Assembly: GCA_029582265.1 (NCBI GenBank)
Contig: CM055828.1
Location: 28,226,618 to 28,290,617, forward strand
Direction of reading: 5' to 3'
Length of the DNA stretch: 64,000 nt
Origin: Zoroaster sp. YZ-2022
Taxonomy: Eukaryota; Echinodermata; Asteroidea; Forcipulatida; Zoroasteridae
Shown here in pieces: positions 1-15,400 of this stretch (its first letter is position 1; the number at the start of each line of letters is the position of its first letter). The notes under the pieces were generated by a model. The model searched no databases and had not been told where the DNA came from. It was given only the letters and a program-made list of their open reading frames with translations. The translations under genes were made by a program, and so were the position numbers.

Positions 1-303
1 GGCAAAGCATGACCTATGTGATGGAGTATAGCAACAGCTGGCTGAGAAAGATGTTACCCTCTTGGTGTATTCTAACTTTTGATTGAAAGACCAATTTTTT
101 TTAATAACTTGTTCTTTTGTAAGCATTGTGATGTAAAGTGTTGGCAATTCTCAGCCAATTGAGGGCCCTCCAAAATCCCTGGAAACTGTGCAATGGACAC
201 TCCTCTGCAGGGTGGTCAGCTTTCTGGATGTCCCCACAATTACATGATGGAAGAGTCTGTGAGGACCCAGGAGTACCCCTAGGATTTTCTAACATATACT
301 TAC

Positions 304-445
304 CATATGGAGCCTTTGCTGTGAATCGGTTACGTTGCTCGCTCGGTTTACCAGCACCAGCTTTGTTGACAGCGCTGACTCTGAATTCATAGTCGTTACC
401 CTCGGATAGGCCACGAATGGGGTAGGATGTTGCATCAGCATTCAC
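304..445 (-). CDS. Exon: FnIII domain Fn69, C-terminal half
   Basis: A 142-base exon, entering in phase 0 and leaving in phase 1: [20 protein letters not shown] and on to TAKAPYG. It is the last exon in the window. The GTAAG donor at 299-303 shows that the gene goes on to the left; bases 1-298 are intron with nothing else recognised. Confidence 0.9.
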
Positions 446-3400
446 CTAGTCATTAACAAAACCAAGAATTTCTTGTTAACACTTCTCAATTCTTATCAAA
501 TGAGATATGAAAATTGATTGAAATCAGATTCAAAATTGAGCTAAACCAGATTCAACTGAAATGAGTAAATCTCACAAGCAAATTGCAAAATTTACTTTAC
601 TTTACGGGGGGGGGGGGGGATATTCTGTCTGACATGTCATCATTGGGAATGAAAATTCAAAACCTTCACAGGTTGGTTTTTGTAAGAAATGTAAGACTTG
701 ATTGCCTAAAGCTAAAAAAACAAAACCAATAGTTTGACAGACAACGTACCTCATCGACCTTCGTCCAGCGAGTTGCAAACTTATCCTTCCTTTCAATGAC
801 GTAACCAGTGAGGTCGGCACCGCCGTTGTCTCTGGGGGCTGACCAACTCAAGAGGGCAGTGTTTGCCATGATGTCAGACACAATCGGTGAGTCAGGAGAA
901 CCTGGAACATCTACAAAGGGATTTTAATGGAATTAAAGATTATAATTACTTATAAATCATTTCGATGGAAAAAATACTGTTGAAATGATGTTTTTAGAAT
1001 TTCCAAATTATTTTAAAAAAAATTTTTACTCTTTTTTGGTGTAAATTTCAAAGAGTCATTTTTGCCAATATAAACCTTTCATTGATATTTTTCATTATAC
1101 TTTGTACTTTATACTTGTACAGTTATGACAAACATTGTGGTTGTGTAGAAAATCTGATTGTCAGGGAGAGATTTTAATTGCCAGCTGTAAATTGGCAAAA
1201 TTGAGAATCTTAGTTATTAACCGAGCCTACATATTCACTTCTATTCATGAGAGGACAGAAGAGCATTCTTACCATAAGGTGGTTTGGCCAATGCTTGGTC
1301 TGATGGCTCACTGAACTTCCCAACACCGGCCTTGTTCTCAGCCGCCACCCTGAATGTATACTTGCTTCCTTCAGAGAGGCGGGTCATGGTGTGCGTTGTC
1401 TCCATGATGGATGTAGTGATCTTCATCCAGCGTGTAGCAAAGTCCTGCCTCATCTCTACAATGTAGTTAGTGACTGGGCTACCATTGTTGGACAAGGGTG
1501 GAGACCACGTGAGGGTCATGGATGTTGCGTTGATGTTGGAGATCTGTGGTATGCCAGGAGCATCTGGGACATCTGAAGGAAGTAAAATACAAGTATACTA
1601 CGATAAAGTGATCATTATGTTATGATGTTGGGAATATTCGATCTAAAAGAAACACACTGTCGCCTTCAAAATTGCATTCTGAACATAATATGCACAACAC
1701 GTGAACCATTGACACAAGATGTCTAATCAACCATTCCAAGACTCACAAAAATCATAAACAACTTAATGCAGAATACAAATCTAGTTAATACAACAAATTG
1801 CCAAGATATTATTTCAGTTTATAAAGCAGTTTAACACAGAGTTATCGTAACTTCCATTCACAATTTTTGCTATGGATTTTTTCCTGTTAGAAAAAGTGCT
1901 ATATATGTGGTCTGATGAGTCATATGTCCAGTTTATACATAACTTAAAACAAGTAAAACAAGCTTTGTTTGAATGAAAACCCAGTGACACCTACCGTATG
2001 GGGCCTTTGCAAGTTCTGGTTGAGAAGCCAAGCTTGGCTTGCCCGTGCCTGCCTTGTTCTCAGCTACAACCCTGAACTCGTACTCAGAGCCCTCTCTGAG
2101 GTTAGGAACGGTGAATGTCGTGTCTGTGATCGGTACTCTGTTGGCCACACTCCAGCTCATCTTGCTTGTGTCTCGTCGCTCGATGGTGTAGCCTGTTATG
2201 GGGCTGCCACCATCGGATGCGGGCGGGGACCAGTGAAGAGTCATGGAGTTGGCAGTGACATCAGAGACTTCTGGAGAGTTTGGAGCACCTGGAATATCTG
2301 GAGAAGAAATATAATCAATGAATTATTATGAATTATTCATATTATGCATATTCATACAAAAATGACCGTCTGATACTGTGCAGTTTATATGTTCCGTTTA
2401 TTACTATCATTATTATTTTGCTCTTCCCACTATCTCTACCTACTATCTAACAAAACCACCTCCAAGTGAATGGGCTTGACAGAATCAGCAGGAAAAGAAA
2501 ACCCTGTTAAGTTTGAAGCTGTTCACCGGTTCACTGGTGAAATACAGCATGTGCTGAAAATCCATTCATACACTTAGTTAAGGACAGTTTACTTTCCTCT
2601 TTGGGAATATGTATAGCCTAGGTTGAAGACTTACTGTAAGGTGGTTTGGCAACAGTCGGCCTTGTTGGCTCGCTGAACTTCCCTGGCCCTGCCTTGTTCT
2701 GAGCAACCACTCTGAATTCGTACTCCATCCCCTCAGACAGCCCACTCACTGTATATGATGTATCAGGAATCTCGCGCTTTGTGACAGGACTCCAGAGGGA
2801 GCTGAACTGCTCCCGTTTCTCGATGATGTAGCCTGTGATGGGACTACCTCCATCTGATTCAGGCTCGGACCAAGAGAGGTGCATGGAAGAGGAAGTGGTT
2901 TCTGATATGACTGGTGTGCCCGGAGCTTCGGGAGCGTCTATAATGGAGATGGCGTAAACCAAAGGAAAGGTAAATGTAACCTCTAGTTCAGCATGCAAAA
3001 CTCGTGGTTATATTCCAAATGAAAACAAATTTACATTCATAAATATCAATATCTCACCTTATTAACATGTGTCTTTCCTTCATGCAGGCATTACTTTAGA
3101 TTATGCAATTAGGTTTATTAGAGCACCTAGCTTGACTCACGTATGCGCATGAGTGAACTAGGCCATTTTGAGTAAAAACCAACCTAACTGAAAAAAAAGT
3201 TCTTAGAACAATGTAACACAACACTATGTGATTAAAAAAATACCAGTAATTTTACTGGATGATTTTGGATTAAAATTTCAAAACAATTCAAAAGTTTTAA
3301 TACAAGAAACATGACCATTACATTGCCTTTTAAGCTTACCGTATGGTGCTTTTGCTCTGGTAGTATTGGAAGCATCGCTTATCCCACCAACTCCTGCTTT

Positions 3401-6400
3401 ATTGACAGCACACACTCCGAACTCATACTCCGTTCCCTCTGTCAGCCCTGTAGCCCGATAGGTCAGATCATCCACTGGTTCACGGGTGATTCTTGTCCAG
3501 CGTAAGCTCCTGGTGTCTTTCCTCTCGATGTGGTAGCCAGTTACGGGAGACCCGCCGTCAGAGGATGGTTCGGACCAGTTCAGTGTCATGGTTGATTCGG
3601 TGACTTTGCTAATTTGGGGAGCTCTTGGGGCACCTGGAACATCTGTTGGAGAATTATGAAGAAGAATTATAAAGAGTAAATAAGGAAAGATACAACCGGG
3701 TGAAAAAGTACAAACTTTATAGATGGAACAAATACAAAAGAAGTGTCACAGGGGATAGATGAGGTTTGTGACTTAGAGGCAACATGGGCTGATTAACATT
3801 AACCATTTTTAAACTCAATATGAACAAATTCCTTTGTAAACATTTGAAACTTTTCTTAATTGTAATTAAATAGGTACCATACACATGAAAAAATAATGAT
3901 GGCAGATTGAAATAAAATATTTGCTGTCTGAATCCAATATTTGGCATTCTTAATAAAGTTTAATATTTAAAGAACTGAAGACTCGGTCTCGGACTAGGAC
4001 TTGAGATTTGAGGACTCAAATACATGTTATTGAATAGGTATGACTGTGGATCACTATACATACAACACAAATAAATAAAACATCGATCCTACCATAAGGT
4101 ACTCTTGCAACTTTCGGCTCCGTCGCCTCACTTGGCTTGCCCTCGCCTCCCTTGTTCTCTGCAACCACCCTAAACTGGTACTCCTCTCCCTCGGATAATC
4201 CTGGTAGCCTCAGGCTTGTCTCTTGGATTGGCTCTCGGTTGACTTTGGTCCAGCGAAGGCCAAAGCGATCTTTCTTTTCAACGTAGTAGCCGGTGATGGG
4301 GCTGCCACCGTCGGTAGATGGAGGGGACCAGGAGAGTGTCATGGAATTAGCAGTGACGTCGGATACACTGGGAACAGCTGGAGCTGATGGAGATTCTGTG
4401 TTTGGGAATCAAATGGAAAGTTTGTTAATGTGAAGCATTAGAAAAGGGGATCATTTATGGTAAACAATGACTTAGAAAGGAAAAACAACATCGAATTCAA
4501 AAGAGTAATACTAAACTAAATTTAAATTATCCAGAAAAACTAATCTTTAGGGAGAGAATAAGAATGACATGAAATGGTTTAAAATAAAGGAAGAAAAGAC
4601 AGTGGTAAAAGAACTTACCATAGGGCGGCTTAGCCTTGACAGATTTTGAAGGTTCACTTGGTTTACCGACTCCAGCCTTATTCTCAGCGCTGATACGGAA
4701 TTCATACTCTGATCCCTCGGTCAGATCAGTTGCGGTGAAGGTTGTCTCGAGGACGCTGTATTTGTTGACACGGATCCAGCGGGAAATGAAGCGATCTCGC
4801 TTCTCGATGATGTAGTTAGTGATGGGACTACCACCGTCTGAGAGAGGCTCTGCCCATTTGAGGACCATTGATGAGGATGTGACATCGGATATTAATGGAA
4901 TGCTTGGTTCACCTGGTACACCTACAAGTAGACGGGGAAGTAAATTAAACAAAATATATAATAATATTGTCTAGCTCCTTGACTACCAATCAAAAATCCC
5001 AATGACAAAGTTACAGTTTGAAAAGCACTAGTTTCATTTTAATCATGAGCCTCAGTTTTGAAGGATTTGAAGGATTTGGGAGCTATAAAAGACTTTGTTA
5101 TTATTATTATTATTATTGTGCCCAGCTGTGCAAATCCTGTGTATGCATACATGTACCCAGGTGTACAATACAACCAATCAAAGTAATTATAATGAAACGT
5201 TTCTTGGTTAACATGTATGTACTATGTCATGTAGAATTATTTTTTTCAAAATGAGGATCTATTTTTGTTATTTTTTATAAATCTTCCTCACTACAACAAC
5301 ATTATCTTAGTGCAACTCATCCACAGAACACTTAAAATAGGCAATTTTGCACCTAAAACAGAACTGAAAATAATGCTTGAGAAGACGGGTGCTCAGAAAT
5401 AGGTAATATAAATAATAATGACATCAAGCAATGTTGTGTTCAACACCAATTTTCAAATAATACGATTTAGAGTGCAACCAATAAAATCAACCCACCGTAT
5501 GGTGCTTTGGCCACTCTGCTCTCCGAAGCATCACTGGGAGGTCCTACGCCAGCCTTATTCTCAGCTGACACCCTGAACTCATACTCAGTCCCCTCCATCA
5601 AACTCTCAACGGTGAACTCCGTCTCTGAGATTCTGTCCCGGGTCACTCGCATCCATCGAGTGGAAAACTTGTCCTTGCGTTCCAGGACGTAGTTTGTGAT
5701 TGGACTTCCGCCATCTGAGTCTGGAGGTGACCAGACCACGGTCATCCTAGTAATGTCCACTTGAGTAATACGTGGCTGTGATGGAGCACTGGGGGTGTCT
5801 GTAAAAATTGGGATCAAATTGGTTTTAAGAGATACAATTCAAGGCCTTTTTTTTTTACGATAGTGGGGTCATACATCAAACAATTTCCACTTTTACTTTT
5901 AATATGAACGGTTGGGTGCAAAATATATAATTTCTCATGCCATAGGTTTGGGCATACATCTGAATACTTCAGAAAGATGCAACATTCTTGCTCTGTGCAA
6001 AATAAGTTTATTTTAACATTGCTGTATCTTATAATATGACATTGTTGCAGTGACGTGACAAAGTATAAAATGTTTCACTCACCATATGGAGGTTTAGCAA
6101 TCTTAGCTGTCGACTCCCCACTTGGTTTACTGGTGCCTGCTGCATTCTCAGCGCTGACTCTGTACATATATGAGTTTCCTTCATGTAAGTCACTTACAGT
6201 ATAGCTCAGTTCTTTGACCGTGTACTTGTTAGCACGGAACCATCGGCCAGTGCTTGTGTCGCATCGCTCGATGATGTAGCCTGTGATTGGGCTGCCGCCG
6301 TCTGAGGATGGCACAGTCCATGATATGGTCATTGAGGTGGATGTGATCTTGGAAATATCTGGAGTGCCTGGTTGACTTGGGACATCTATGAAGAAAGAAA

Positions 6401-9400
6401 AATGCCGTCAATGAAGAAAAACTGTTATGTTCATGGGCAGATTGTTGCAAATGGGAAAGGGGAGCACATCCTTGGGGGGGGCACTATTGGACGGATAATT
6501 TTTGGAAAGAATATTTAATGGAGGTAAATTTGACTAACTTTATTTATTTCTAATACATTCATAATTGTATCACTTACCGTATGGTGCCTTTGCAGTGTAC
6601 ACCTGGGATGCCACACTCGGTTTGCCAACTCCAGCCTTGTTCTCAGCGCTCACTCTGAACTCACACGTATTCCCCTCCTTCAGCGACGACACCTTGAAGG
6701 ACGTCACTGTGACCTCCTTAAGGTTCAGTCTCCTCCAGTAGGTGGAGAACTGCTCCTTCATCTCAATGATGTAGGTGATGATGGGGCTGCCTCCGTCGGA
6801 TTGGGGTGCAGTCCAGTTGACCGTCATGGAAGTCGAGTTGATGTCAGTGGCTGTTGGTTGACCAGGTGCACCTGGGACATCTGCATGAATTTATGATAAA
6901 ATTGATGTAAGTTACCTAAAACTTTATATAGATTAAACTAGGAGCATTGAAATAATGCAGAAAAATCCTGTTGTTATTAAAAGCAAATAAGGTTGAAGAA
7001 ACAGTGCTGTATGCAGCCTTGTTGGTATGGGATGGCAACATAATTTGTCTTGTTCGCTCGCATTTTGTTATGTCCAATTTTATAATCCTCATTGATATAT
7101 TATAAGGATTGTAAACTGGAAATTACAAAATGATTTGATACAGTTTTGAAAATTTTTTATGGACACTAAAAGTAGACCTGAGGTACCCCTTTCAAATGAA
7201 ATATAGTTCCTCAAAACAAAGACATTGACAAAATAGGGAAACTATCAACATAGGGCTAGATAGCTCAGTTGGTAGAAAGCTGGCACGTTAACCCGGTGGT
7301 CACAGGTTCACATTCCGTTCTAGTAAATTTTTCATTGGTCACTCCAAACGAAATATAAGAATAACTTAAAAGTCTTACCATAGGGTGGTTTAACAATCAC
7401 TTTGTCAGTTGCATCACTTGGTTTCCCAGGTCCAGCCTTGTTCTCAGCTGTCACTCTGAACTGTAGCTCTTCACCTTCCTTCAGGCCAGTCACATTAAAG
7501 TTTGTGTCAGAAGTACGTCCAGCTTCGGTCCAACGTCTGCTGAAAGGTTCCTTCTTCTCAATGATATAGTTGGTGATCTTATTGCCACCATCGTCTCTAG
7601 GTTTGCTCCAAGACAGATTGACAGAGCGTGATGTTGTATCGGTTACTTCAGGCACACTTGGCACATCAGGAGCAACTGTGACAAAAAAACAAACAAAATT
7701 TCAGAGATATCTTTACACAGGTATCTGTACATACCATAAATCAATTTAAAAAAAAAAGGTTGGTCTTTAATAATGTCTGTTCTAATGTCTGCAGAGAATA
7801 CAGTAAACCTTGTTTCTATTCATTATCCGCTCAGTGCACCCCTCTAACGGTGAATTTGCACCCAGTGTCTTGATGATAGCCACTTTTGCATCGTGTGAGC
7901 GTTGTGCGTACAAATTATGTGCGTATGTTATGGTACTAAGCGCATGTGTACTTCTGCCAGCCAATGATCACTGGAGATATTCCGCTCGTACGCACATCAA
8001 CTGCAAAATAACGCGATGCACTATCGCTGCCCTTTCGCCCACAGTAATCTAACAACATGTGCCCTCAACACCTCATGCACGGTGCAAATACAATGGGTGA
8101 ATGGGGAAACCTAGTCAGATTGAAAAATGTCAGACAATCAAACAAACATTCTTGGCAGAAGTACTGCTACTGTAGCACCCATGGTAGGCCTGTTACAAAT
8201 CTGATTGGTCAATAGGAACTTTGAATGGCAGCTGTCAATTGGATGATAGGAGACTTTTGAGACACTGGTGGCAGAAGACTTACCGGTCCATTTTCCATTG
8301 TTTACATAATTCTGAGCATGCCCATGATATTGAGAACAATGGAAACCAATTGGTAAGTGTGCTGCCATCTAGCATCTTAATAGTCTTCCACTGTGTTGAA
8401 AGAATGTGTTACACTTCCCCTCCCTCCCCAAACAACTTCCTGAAAAGACTTTACATGGAGTTGCTGGCTAAGAGAATGAACTGAAAACATACCATATGGT
8501 GGTTTTGTAGCTACGCTATCGGAGGGCACACTGGGCTCTCCAGCCCCAGCCTTGTTCACAGCGCTGACCCTGAACTGGTACTCTCTTCCTTCCAGCAAAT
8601 CTCTCACTGTGAACGACGTCTCGCTGACTTCGTATCGATTGCACTTGGTCCAGCGTCCCATGCTGCCTTCTTGTTTCTCGATGATGTAGCCGGTGATGGG
8701 GCTGCCGCCATCTGAAGATGGGGCTGACCAGGAGACGGAGACGGATGTCGTTGTTGAGCCAGTGACCTCTGGCTTGCTGGGGGCATCCGGAACACCTAAG
8801 ACACAGCAAAATATGGAAATGGTCAAAGGGTGTGTATTGACTTAACCACCTTAAAGTAACTCAGAAAAACTGAAATGTTCACAAGCTGGTTTTCATACAA
8901 ACTACTTCACAAAGCAGATGATTTATATTAAAAAATGTAAAAATCAGAACCAATGTTGAGCTTAATTCACTAAAAGCTTTCCCTACTGATATCAACTTTT
9001 TACCGTATGGCTTCTTAGGTGTCACTGTTGCCGATGGTTCACTTGGTTTGCCCAAGCCAGCCTTGTTCTCTGCCGTTACTCTGAACACGTACTTGGTACC
9101 TTCCCTGAGGTTGCTAGCAGTGAATTCAGTGTCTGCAATGCTTTCTCTGGTCACCTGTTTATTTTGACAGACATAAGTTACAACATTTAAATTTAGTTAT
9201 CAGAAATTTGGAATGCACTTTTTTTCAAATCAGTCTGATTTAATATCCAAAGTTGGGGGAAATAACAAAGAAAGCTGTTCTGATTTTAATTATTTCATGT
9301 TATTTCAAAGAAAAAACAAACAAACAAAAAAAACCCCAAAAAACAGAGCAAAAACCTTTGAAAGTTGTTTCTGCATAGTCTTAAAAATACTAATAAAATC

Positions 9401-12400
9401 CATCCTAAAGACAGATGAGGCACACTGTTTGAAACATTGCGAACCATCCTCACTTCTGGTTCTTATCAGAACTGCACTCCTTCAAAGAAGAGGTTAATTC
9501 ACATGGTGTTACCAGTAAACCTAATCTTTCTTAATAAAAACAAGTTTCAACACTTGTAATGAATGGCAGGACATGAAACAGCAGACGGGAGCATTTTACA
9601 AGAGCCCATTTTGACAGGTGGGTGGGCACTCCATTTATTCACTGCACTGAGCCCTATGTGCTGATATAAGCTGGTAAACTAGAGATTTGATTGTCAGATT
9701 TTCAGAAATGACACTAGGAATTCTTACCTGAGTCCAGCGAGAGCTGAATTCTTCCTTCATCTCAATGATGTAGCCCAATATTTTGGCTCCTCCATCAGAT
9801 GTTGGCGGTAACCACGACAATGTCACAGAGTGTTCTTGGATGTTGTCTGCTGTTGGCCGACTGGGAGCATCAGGAACATCTTAAAAAAATTAATGCAGAT
9901 TAGTTCATATGAGAAAGTTCCAATAAATTGCAAAACAATTATAAAGATGGGAATTAAGTGTTACCAGGGTCAAAAGTTTGATTTCTCCAGGTAAAAACTT
10001 TAGGAAGAGTTAGAAACAGTGGCGGTAGTCATTTATGATGGAAATCACTTAGCAGAGGGGGGTGAGAACACCAAAAATGTATGTTTAAATAACATTCATG
10101 GTAACAAACAAGGGAACTGCCTCTTCCTCCTCTTCCTCAGTGAATTTGTTTTAGCTACTTCCCTGTTTGGGAGCCTAAATTAAAAGCAGCTTACCAAAGG
10201 CATCCTTTGCCACAAAGCTTTGAGATGGTCTACTGGGTTCGCTCAATCCGGCCTTATTCTCGGCACGAACTCTGAACTCGTACTCCTTCCCTGCTGATAG
10301 CTTGGTAACTTTGTGCTCCACGTCCTGAGGCCTGGCCACGACGGTCCAACGAGATGAGAACTGCTCCTTCATTTCGATGATGTAGCCAGTGATCTTACTC
10401 CCACCGTCTGATGCTGGAGGTTGCCATGATAACACAGCAGAGGTCTTGGTGACATCGGATACTTCTGGACGGCTGGGTGACTCTGGGATTTCTATAAAAT
10501 GATATTAATGCAATATAAAAAATAATTTATGATTTGTGATGCTTGAGAAATGTTAGAATAAATACCACTGAGATGAAAGTTATAATTTTCTCAAAATAGG
10601 GCTTATTCTAAGTAGCTAATTTTACTTTGATTTTTTTCAGAGAACAAAATACACTGATTAGCACATGAGCCTGTTATGCATGATGTGCATGTATGTATGT
10701 ACATCATGCATATTTTTCTTTTGAGGGCTTCCACACGTGATGCTGTGCAATGACATGTGAAGTTCACCCCACAATTTGAAAACTTAGCCTGAGAATATGC
10801 CTTATTGAATACATTATGGTTTTGGTTAATTATCAGTTAGTTCTTACCATAAGGTGGTTTGATTAGCACTTGTTTAGAGTTATCACTTGGTTTCCCAGCG
10901 CCGACCTTATTCTCGGCAATCACTCTGAACTCATACTGTGACTTTGACACCAAGTCCGGTACATCGAGTGTAGTCTCTCGCACGGCCATTCTGTTGACTC
11001 TCACCCAACGGTCCTTGGTAACATCCCTCTTCTCTACGTAGTACCCCGTGACCTTGCTGCCACCGTCCAACTGTGGCGGAGACCAGCTAAGGGTTACAGA
11101 GCTTTCATGTATGTTGGAGACCTCGGGTGTACTTGGGGCTTCGGGTACTTGTATCTGGTATGAAGAGATGTTGCTAGGTTTGCTGGGGCCGGCTTTGTTC
11201 TCAGCTAGGATTCTGAAATCACACTCTTGACCGTCCGATAGACTTGGGACAGTGAAGCTGGTGTCTTGGACTAGAGTTGCGTTCACACGACTCCATCGTG
11301 GTGAAAACTTCTCCTTCTTCTCAATGATGTAGCCGAGAAGGTCCGTGCCTCCATCTGATTCTGGGGCAGACCAGCTGAGGGTCACTGAATTTGGCTTGAT
11401 GTCGGTGATCTCTGGAGTGCCTGGTGCATCAGCCACATCTGGTGATAGAGGGTTAAGAGTAACATAAAAACATGAAATTTATCATATTCACCTTTTCATC
11501 TTCACTTTTCACAGTTAAACTTTTTCTCCAAACTATAGCCTAGATGTGGTGTTTTTAGTGTGTGTTTATAAGTAATTTTACCATGTTGGGATCATGAAAA
11601 CAAAGAGAAAATTTTGCTTTTGTCAGTGACAGACAAAATCATACTATAAACATATTTACAATGTCAAAAGTGTATTCAATTTCACAAACATGGACCTCAG
11701 ATATTTATAATTTTCTAGTAACAAAAAACATGTGTTTAGATATTCAAAAATGTATTTTTTTGTATGTGTTTGATTTATTTAACAACTTACCGAATGGAGG
11801 TTTGGCCACTTTGTATCCAGTAGACTCGCTGGGTTTTCCCACTCCCGCCTTGTTCTCTGCAGCCACATGGAACTCATACTCTGACCCTTGTTTCAATCCA
11901 CTGATGATGTACTCTAAATCTTGGGTGGTGTAATCATTGACTCTTGACCAGCGGGTACTGAATCGGTCTTTCTTCTCAATGAGGTAACCAGTGACCGGGC
12001 TGCCTCCATCTGACATGGGAGGAGACCAGCTGAGAGTCATAGATGAGGCAGTAATGTTTGAGATGGATGGTTTGTCTGGTGCCTCTGGCTTGTCTGGTAA
12101 ATAGAAATATCAATAATACAACATTCAAGACAACAGATCATTATGATGGTGTAGCCATCTTGTTTTTCTCTAATTTAAATCAATGTAACCAAACCGAGGC
12201 TGGAAGGAAAAATAGACTGGTTCTTTTTTGTATAATGAGGATCAGTATTTATGGTGGAAGCATGATCAAGCTCTATCACAGCACATAGATCGTTGGGTTA
12301 TTACAGCTCTTGTCAGAACCACCTAAAGCTCCAGAGAAATTACTTTGATGCCAGTGCAAACCTATAACATTATTGTACTCTCCACTATTTGATAATTTCA

Positions 12401-15400
12401 TTTCTGAAATGAAAACAAATATTTCAAAATGAGTTTTTCACAAAAAATGCCAAAATAAATATATGACAGGGCCCACCATAAATTAATTTTGGTACATATT
12501 TACTGTTAAACCATGCTTCTCACGATTATTTTGAGAGATATGTAATTTTAAAGCAGTTGTTTTTCCTTATTCAAGTGAAACAGCAATGTTCTGATGAAAT
12601 AAAAAGGAACATTTCCAGACATTGTCATTAAATAGTGAAAACACAGGCGATACATCTTTAACTTAAAATGTAACCCTTAACTGTTATATTAGACCAAGTT
12701 GGGCCATTTAGGTGCTAGCATTGTGTCACTGCAAGACAATGACATAATAACCTAACCAATAATGACATAACTGTTAACAGTTGTGCTGTCTGACAGGTTA
12801 ACAATGTAACTGCCTTTGTCCAGATACGCCTTTGTCTGTATGTATAGTTTGTTTCACACAAATCACCAGTATCAATCTGTCTTGCTTGACTCAAGCCTGC
12901 GACATCGCGACTACCTGGGTCGACTGAGTAGAGTAGAGTAGTGACAAGCAACTCAAACCAACAAAAAAAGGAATTTGCTAAGCACTAATCCAAAGGATTT
13001 TATGCATCCTACTAGGACGATCACACAGCCTACTAGCTAATCCTTTAACAATATCAGCTAATCCAATTAGGTGGCCTATTGTATGACTCCAAGCGTCATG
13101 CATTATGCTTGCATTACCACACTTTTAAGATTCAAAAGTGGGGATAGAGTGAGCTGATAACCTATGGATCTGGGAAACAATTTGACTAATTTGACGAAAA
13201 AAATAGTGCTTCAGACAAAAAGATTTCAATGGATTTTTGATACCACCATTTCACCAATTTATACGTCCTCTATATTTCTTACCATATGGTGGTTTGGCAA
13301 TGGTTGACTTGGATGGCTGACTTGGTTCTCCGACTCCTGCCTTGTTCTCGGCACTAACTCTGAAATCATACTCATATCCTTCAGTTAGGCCAGTCACAGT
13401 GTAGGTCATCTCGGTGACAGTCTCCCGTGTCAATCTGGTCCAACGAGTGCTCATGCGATCACGTTTCTCTACGATATAGCCGGTGATCGGGCTGCCGTTG
13501 TCTGAATCGGGCGGTGACCAAGTGAGGGTCATGGATGTTGCTGTGATGTTGGAGAGAGTGGGTGAGCCTGGCGCAGATGGGATGCCTTTAGGACAAAAAC
13601 ATTCAAATTAATATAAGTCCAGACCAGAACGTTAAGATGTGATCAAGTAGGGTATATTATCAGCTGACATAGAACGGTCATTATCAAAAGCAAGAAAGTC
13701 TGGTACCTTTTTGCCATACTCACTCATTGTAAACCGTGTATAGGTATTGGACTTCTGTAAGGATACTGTTCAAGAGCTTGCCCAGAATCACATGGTATAG
13801 CAACAGTGTGTCAAGGCTGGGAAATTCAAATTCAAATATGCACTTGCCACTGACTTGAGTCAGTTTGAAATGTATTGTAACTTCACAAATGTGTTTTTCT
13901 TACCATATGGGTGCTTAGCAATAACTGTCGCTGTTGGATTGCTTGGCTTTCCTGCTCCGGCCTTGTTCTCTGCTGTTACTCTGAACTGGTACTCATTACC
14001 TTCAGTCAAGCTGGTAACCTACAGAAATATGTTCAGGAAAGTATAGCATTAAACACGTCAAATTAGGCCACAAATTAAATAATCAAAAGAAAAACTGTTG
14101 TAATTAATACTTTTTCAATAAGTAGCATAAGCAAAAAATAATTTAAAGTACAGCAATATGTCAGTTTGTTTATTTGTTCTGCTTCCATATATTTCTTAAA
14201 TGGATCACTTTTATTTTTCTGTTTGTAAACTGATGACAAGTTAAAGGTGGAGGGAAAGGCTTGCACTGATTGTTTGTGGATGGACATGCAGTCTTAAAGA
14301 TAAGAAGGAGTGAAACAATAAGACGATGACACACCTTGTATGTTAGTTCGGTGACTTGCTCACTGTTGACACGACTCCATCGACTCTCAAACTGCTCTTT
14401 TTTCTCAACGATGTAGGTTGTGATTGGACTTCCACCATCACTAGAGGGCGGTGCCCAGTGGAGATTAAGACTTTTGGCTGTGATGTCAGAGATATCAGGA
14501 GTACCTGGAATGCCTGGCACATCTGTAATGATATCCCAAGTAAAAGTTATATTATTCATAAATCTTTTTATTTATTTAATATTGGTGAACATTTTTAAAA
14601 AGTAATTTAATAATTATAATTCACGTAAACAACAAATCAAACAAAATACTCTGTTAGAGGTGAAATTCTGAGAACAATTATAGTTATCTAATTTCTGGTA
14701 ATGAACATTCATTGATTATAGTCACAGAAGTGCATACGGCTGATGAAGGTAACAATGTGAAGATAACAATGAAGGAATGTTAACTTTAAGAGGTGTGAGG
14801 ACTCCTCCCCCCCCCCCCAGAAATAAATGTGATCAGGTAGGACCAATGAAAGTACCACTTAACCATCTTGATACCCAAAAGTTCACCTGACATTCAACAT
14901 GTATAGCTTGTTTTGCTTATAAACCGCTGTTAAAACTCAATGGTAAATCAACATTATTAAACACATTTGTCTGTATCCCATAATCCAATTTACCAGACAG
15001 GAATGCCAATACTCACCATATGGCTTCTTGGCCACCTTCCTCTGAGATGGCTCACTGAACTTTCCAAGCCCAGCCTTGTTCTCTGCAGCAACGTGGAATT
15101 CATACTCCGTTCCCTCTCGCAGGTCAGTCACCTTGAAGGTTGTCTCAGTGATCGAGTACCTGTTGACCTTTGTCCATTTGGTGGTGAACTTGTCCCGCTT
15201 CTCGACAGTGTAGCCGGTGATTGGACTACCGCCATCGTTGTCTGGTGGGGTCCAGTCCAGTGTCATTGAAGTGCTTGTTATGTCTGAGATGGTTGGGGCA
15301 TCTGGTGCTTCTGGAACATCTGATAAAAAGATATATCCAAGTAAAATCTTGAAAAGAGACTTGAGTTTATTATAGTTATTGAACATTTTTGTTTTACAGC

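Noticed and set aside
4922..5495. Plus-strand open frame of 78 codons in an intron
   Set aside because: Contains a TTA microsatellite and no domain; composition is like that of the other introns.
7261..7322. Possible tRNA gene
   Set aside because: The A and B boxes are present but the anticodon arm and acceptor stem do not pair, and similar copies with shared head and tail occur in three other introns. It is a SINE.
10670..10712. Palindrome GCATGATGTGCATGTATGTA..CATCATGCAT
   Set aside because: Short, imperfect and rich in simple TGTA steps; a chance hairpin is likely and no second copy was seen.
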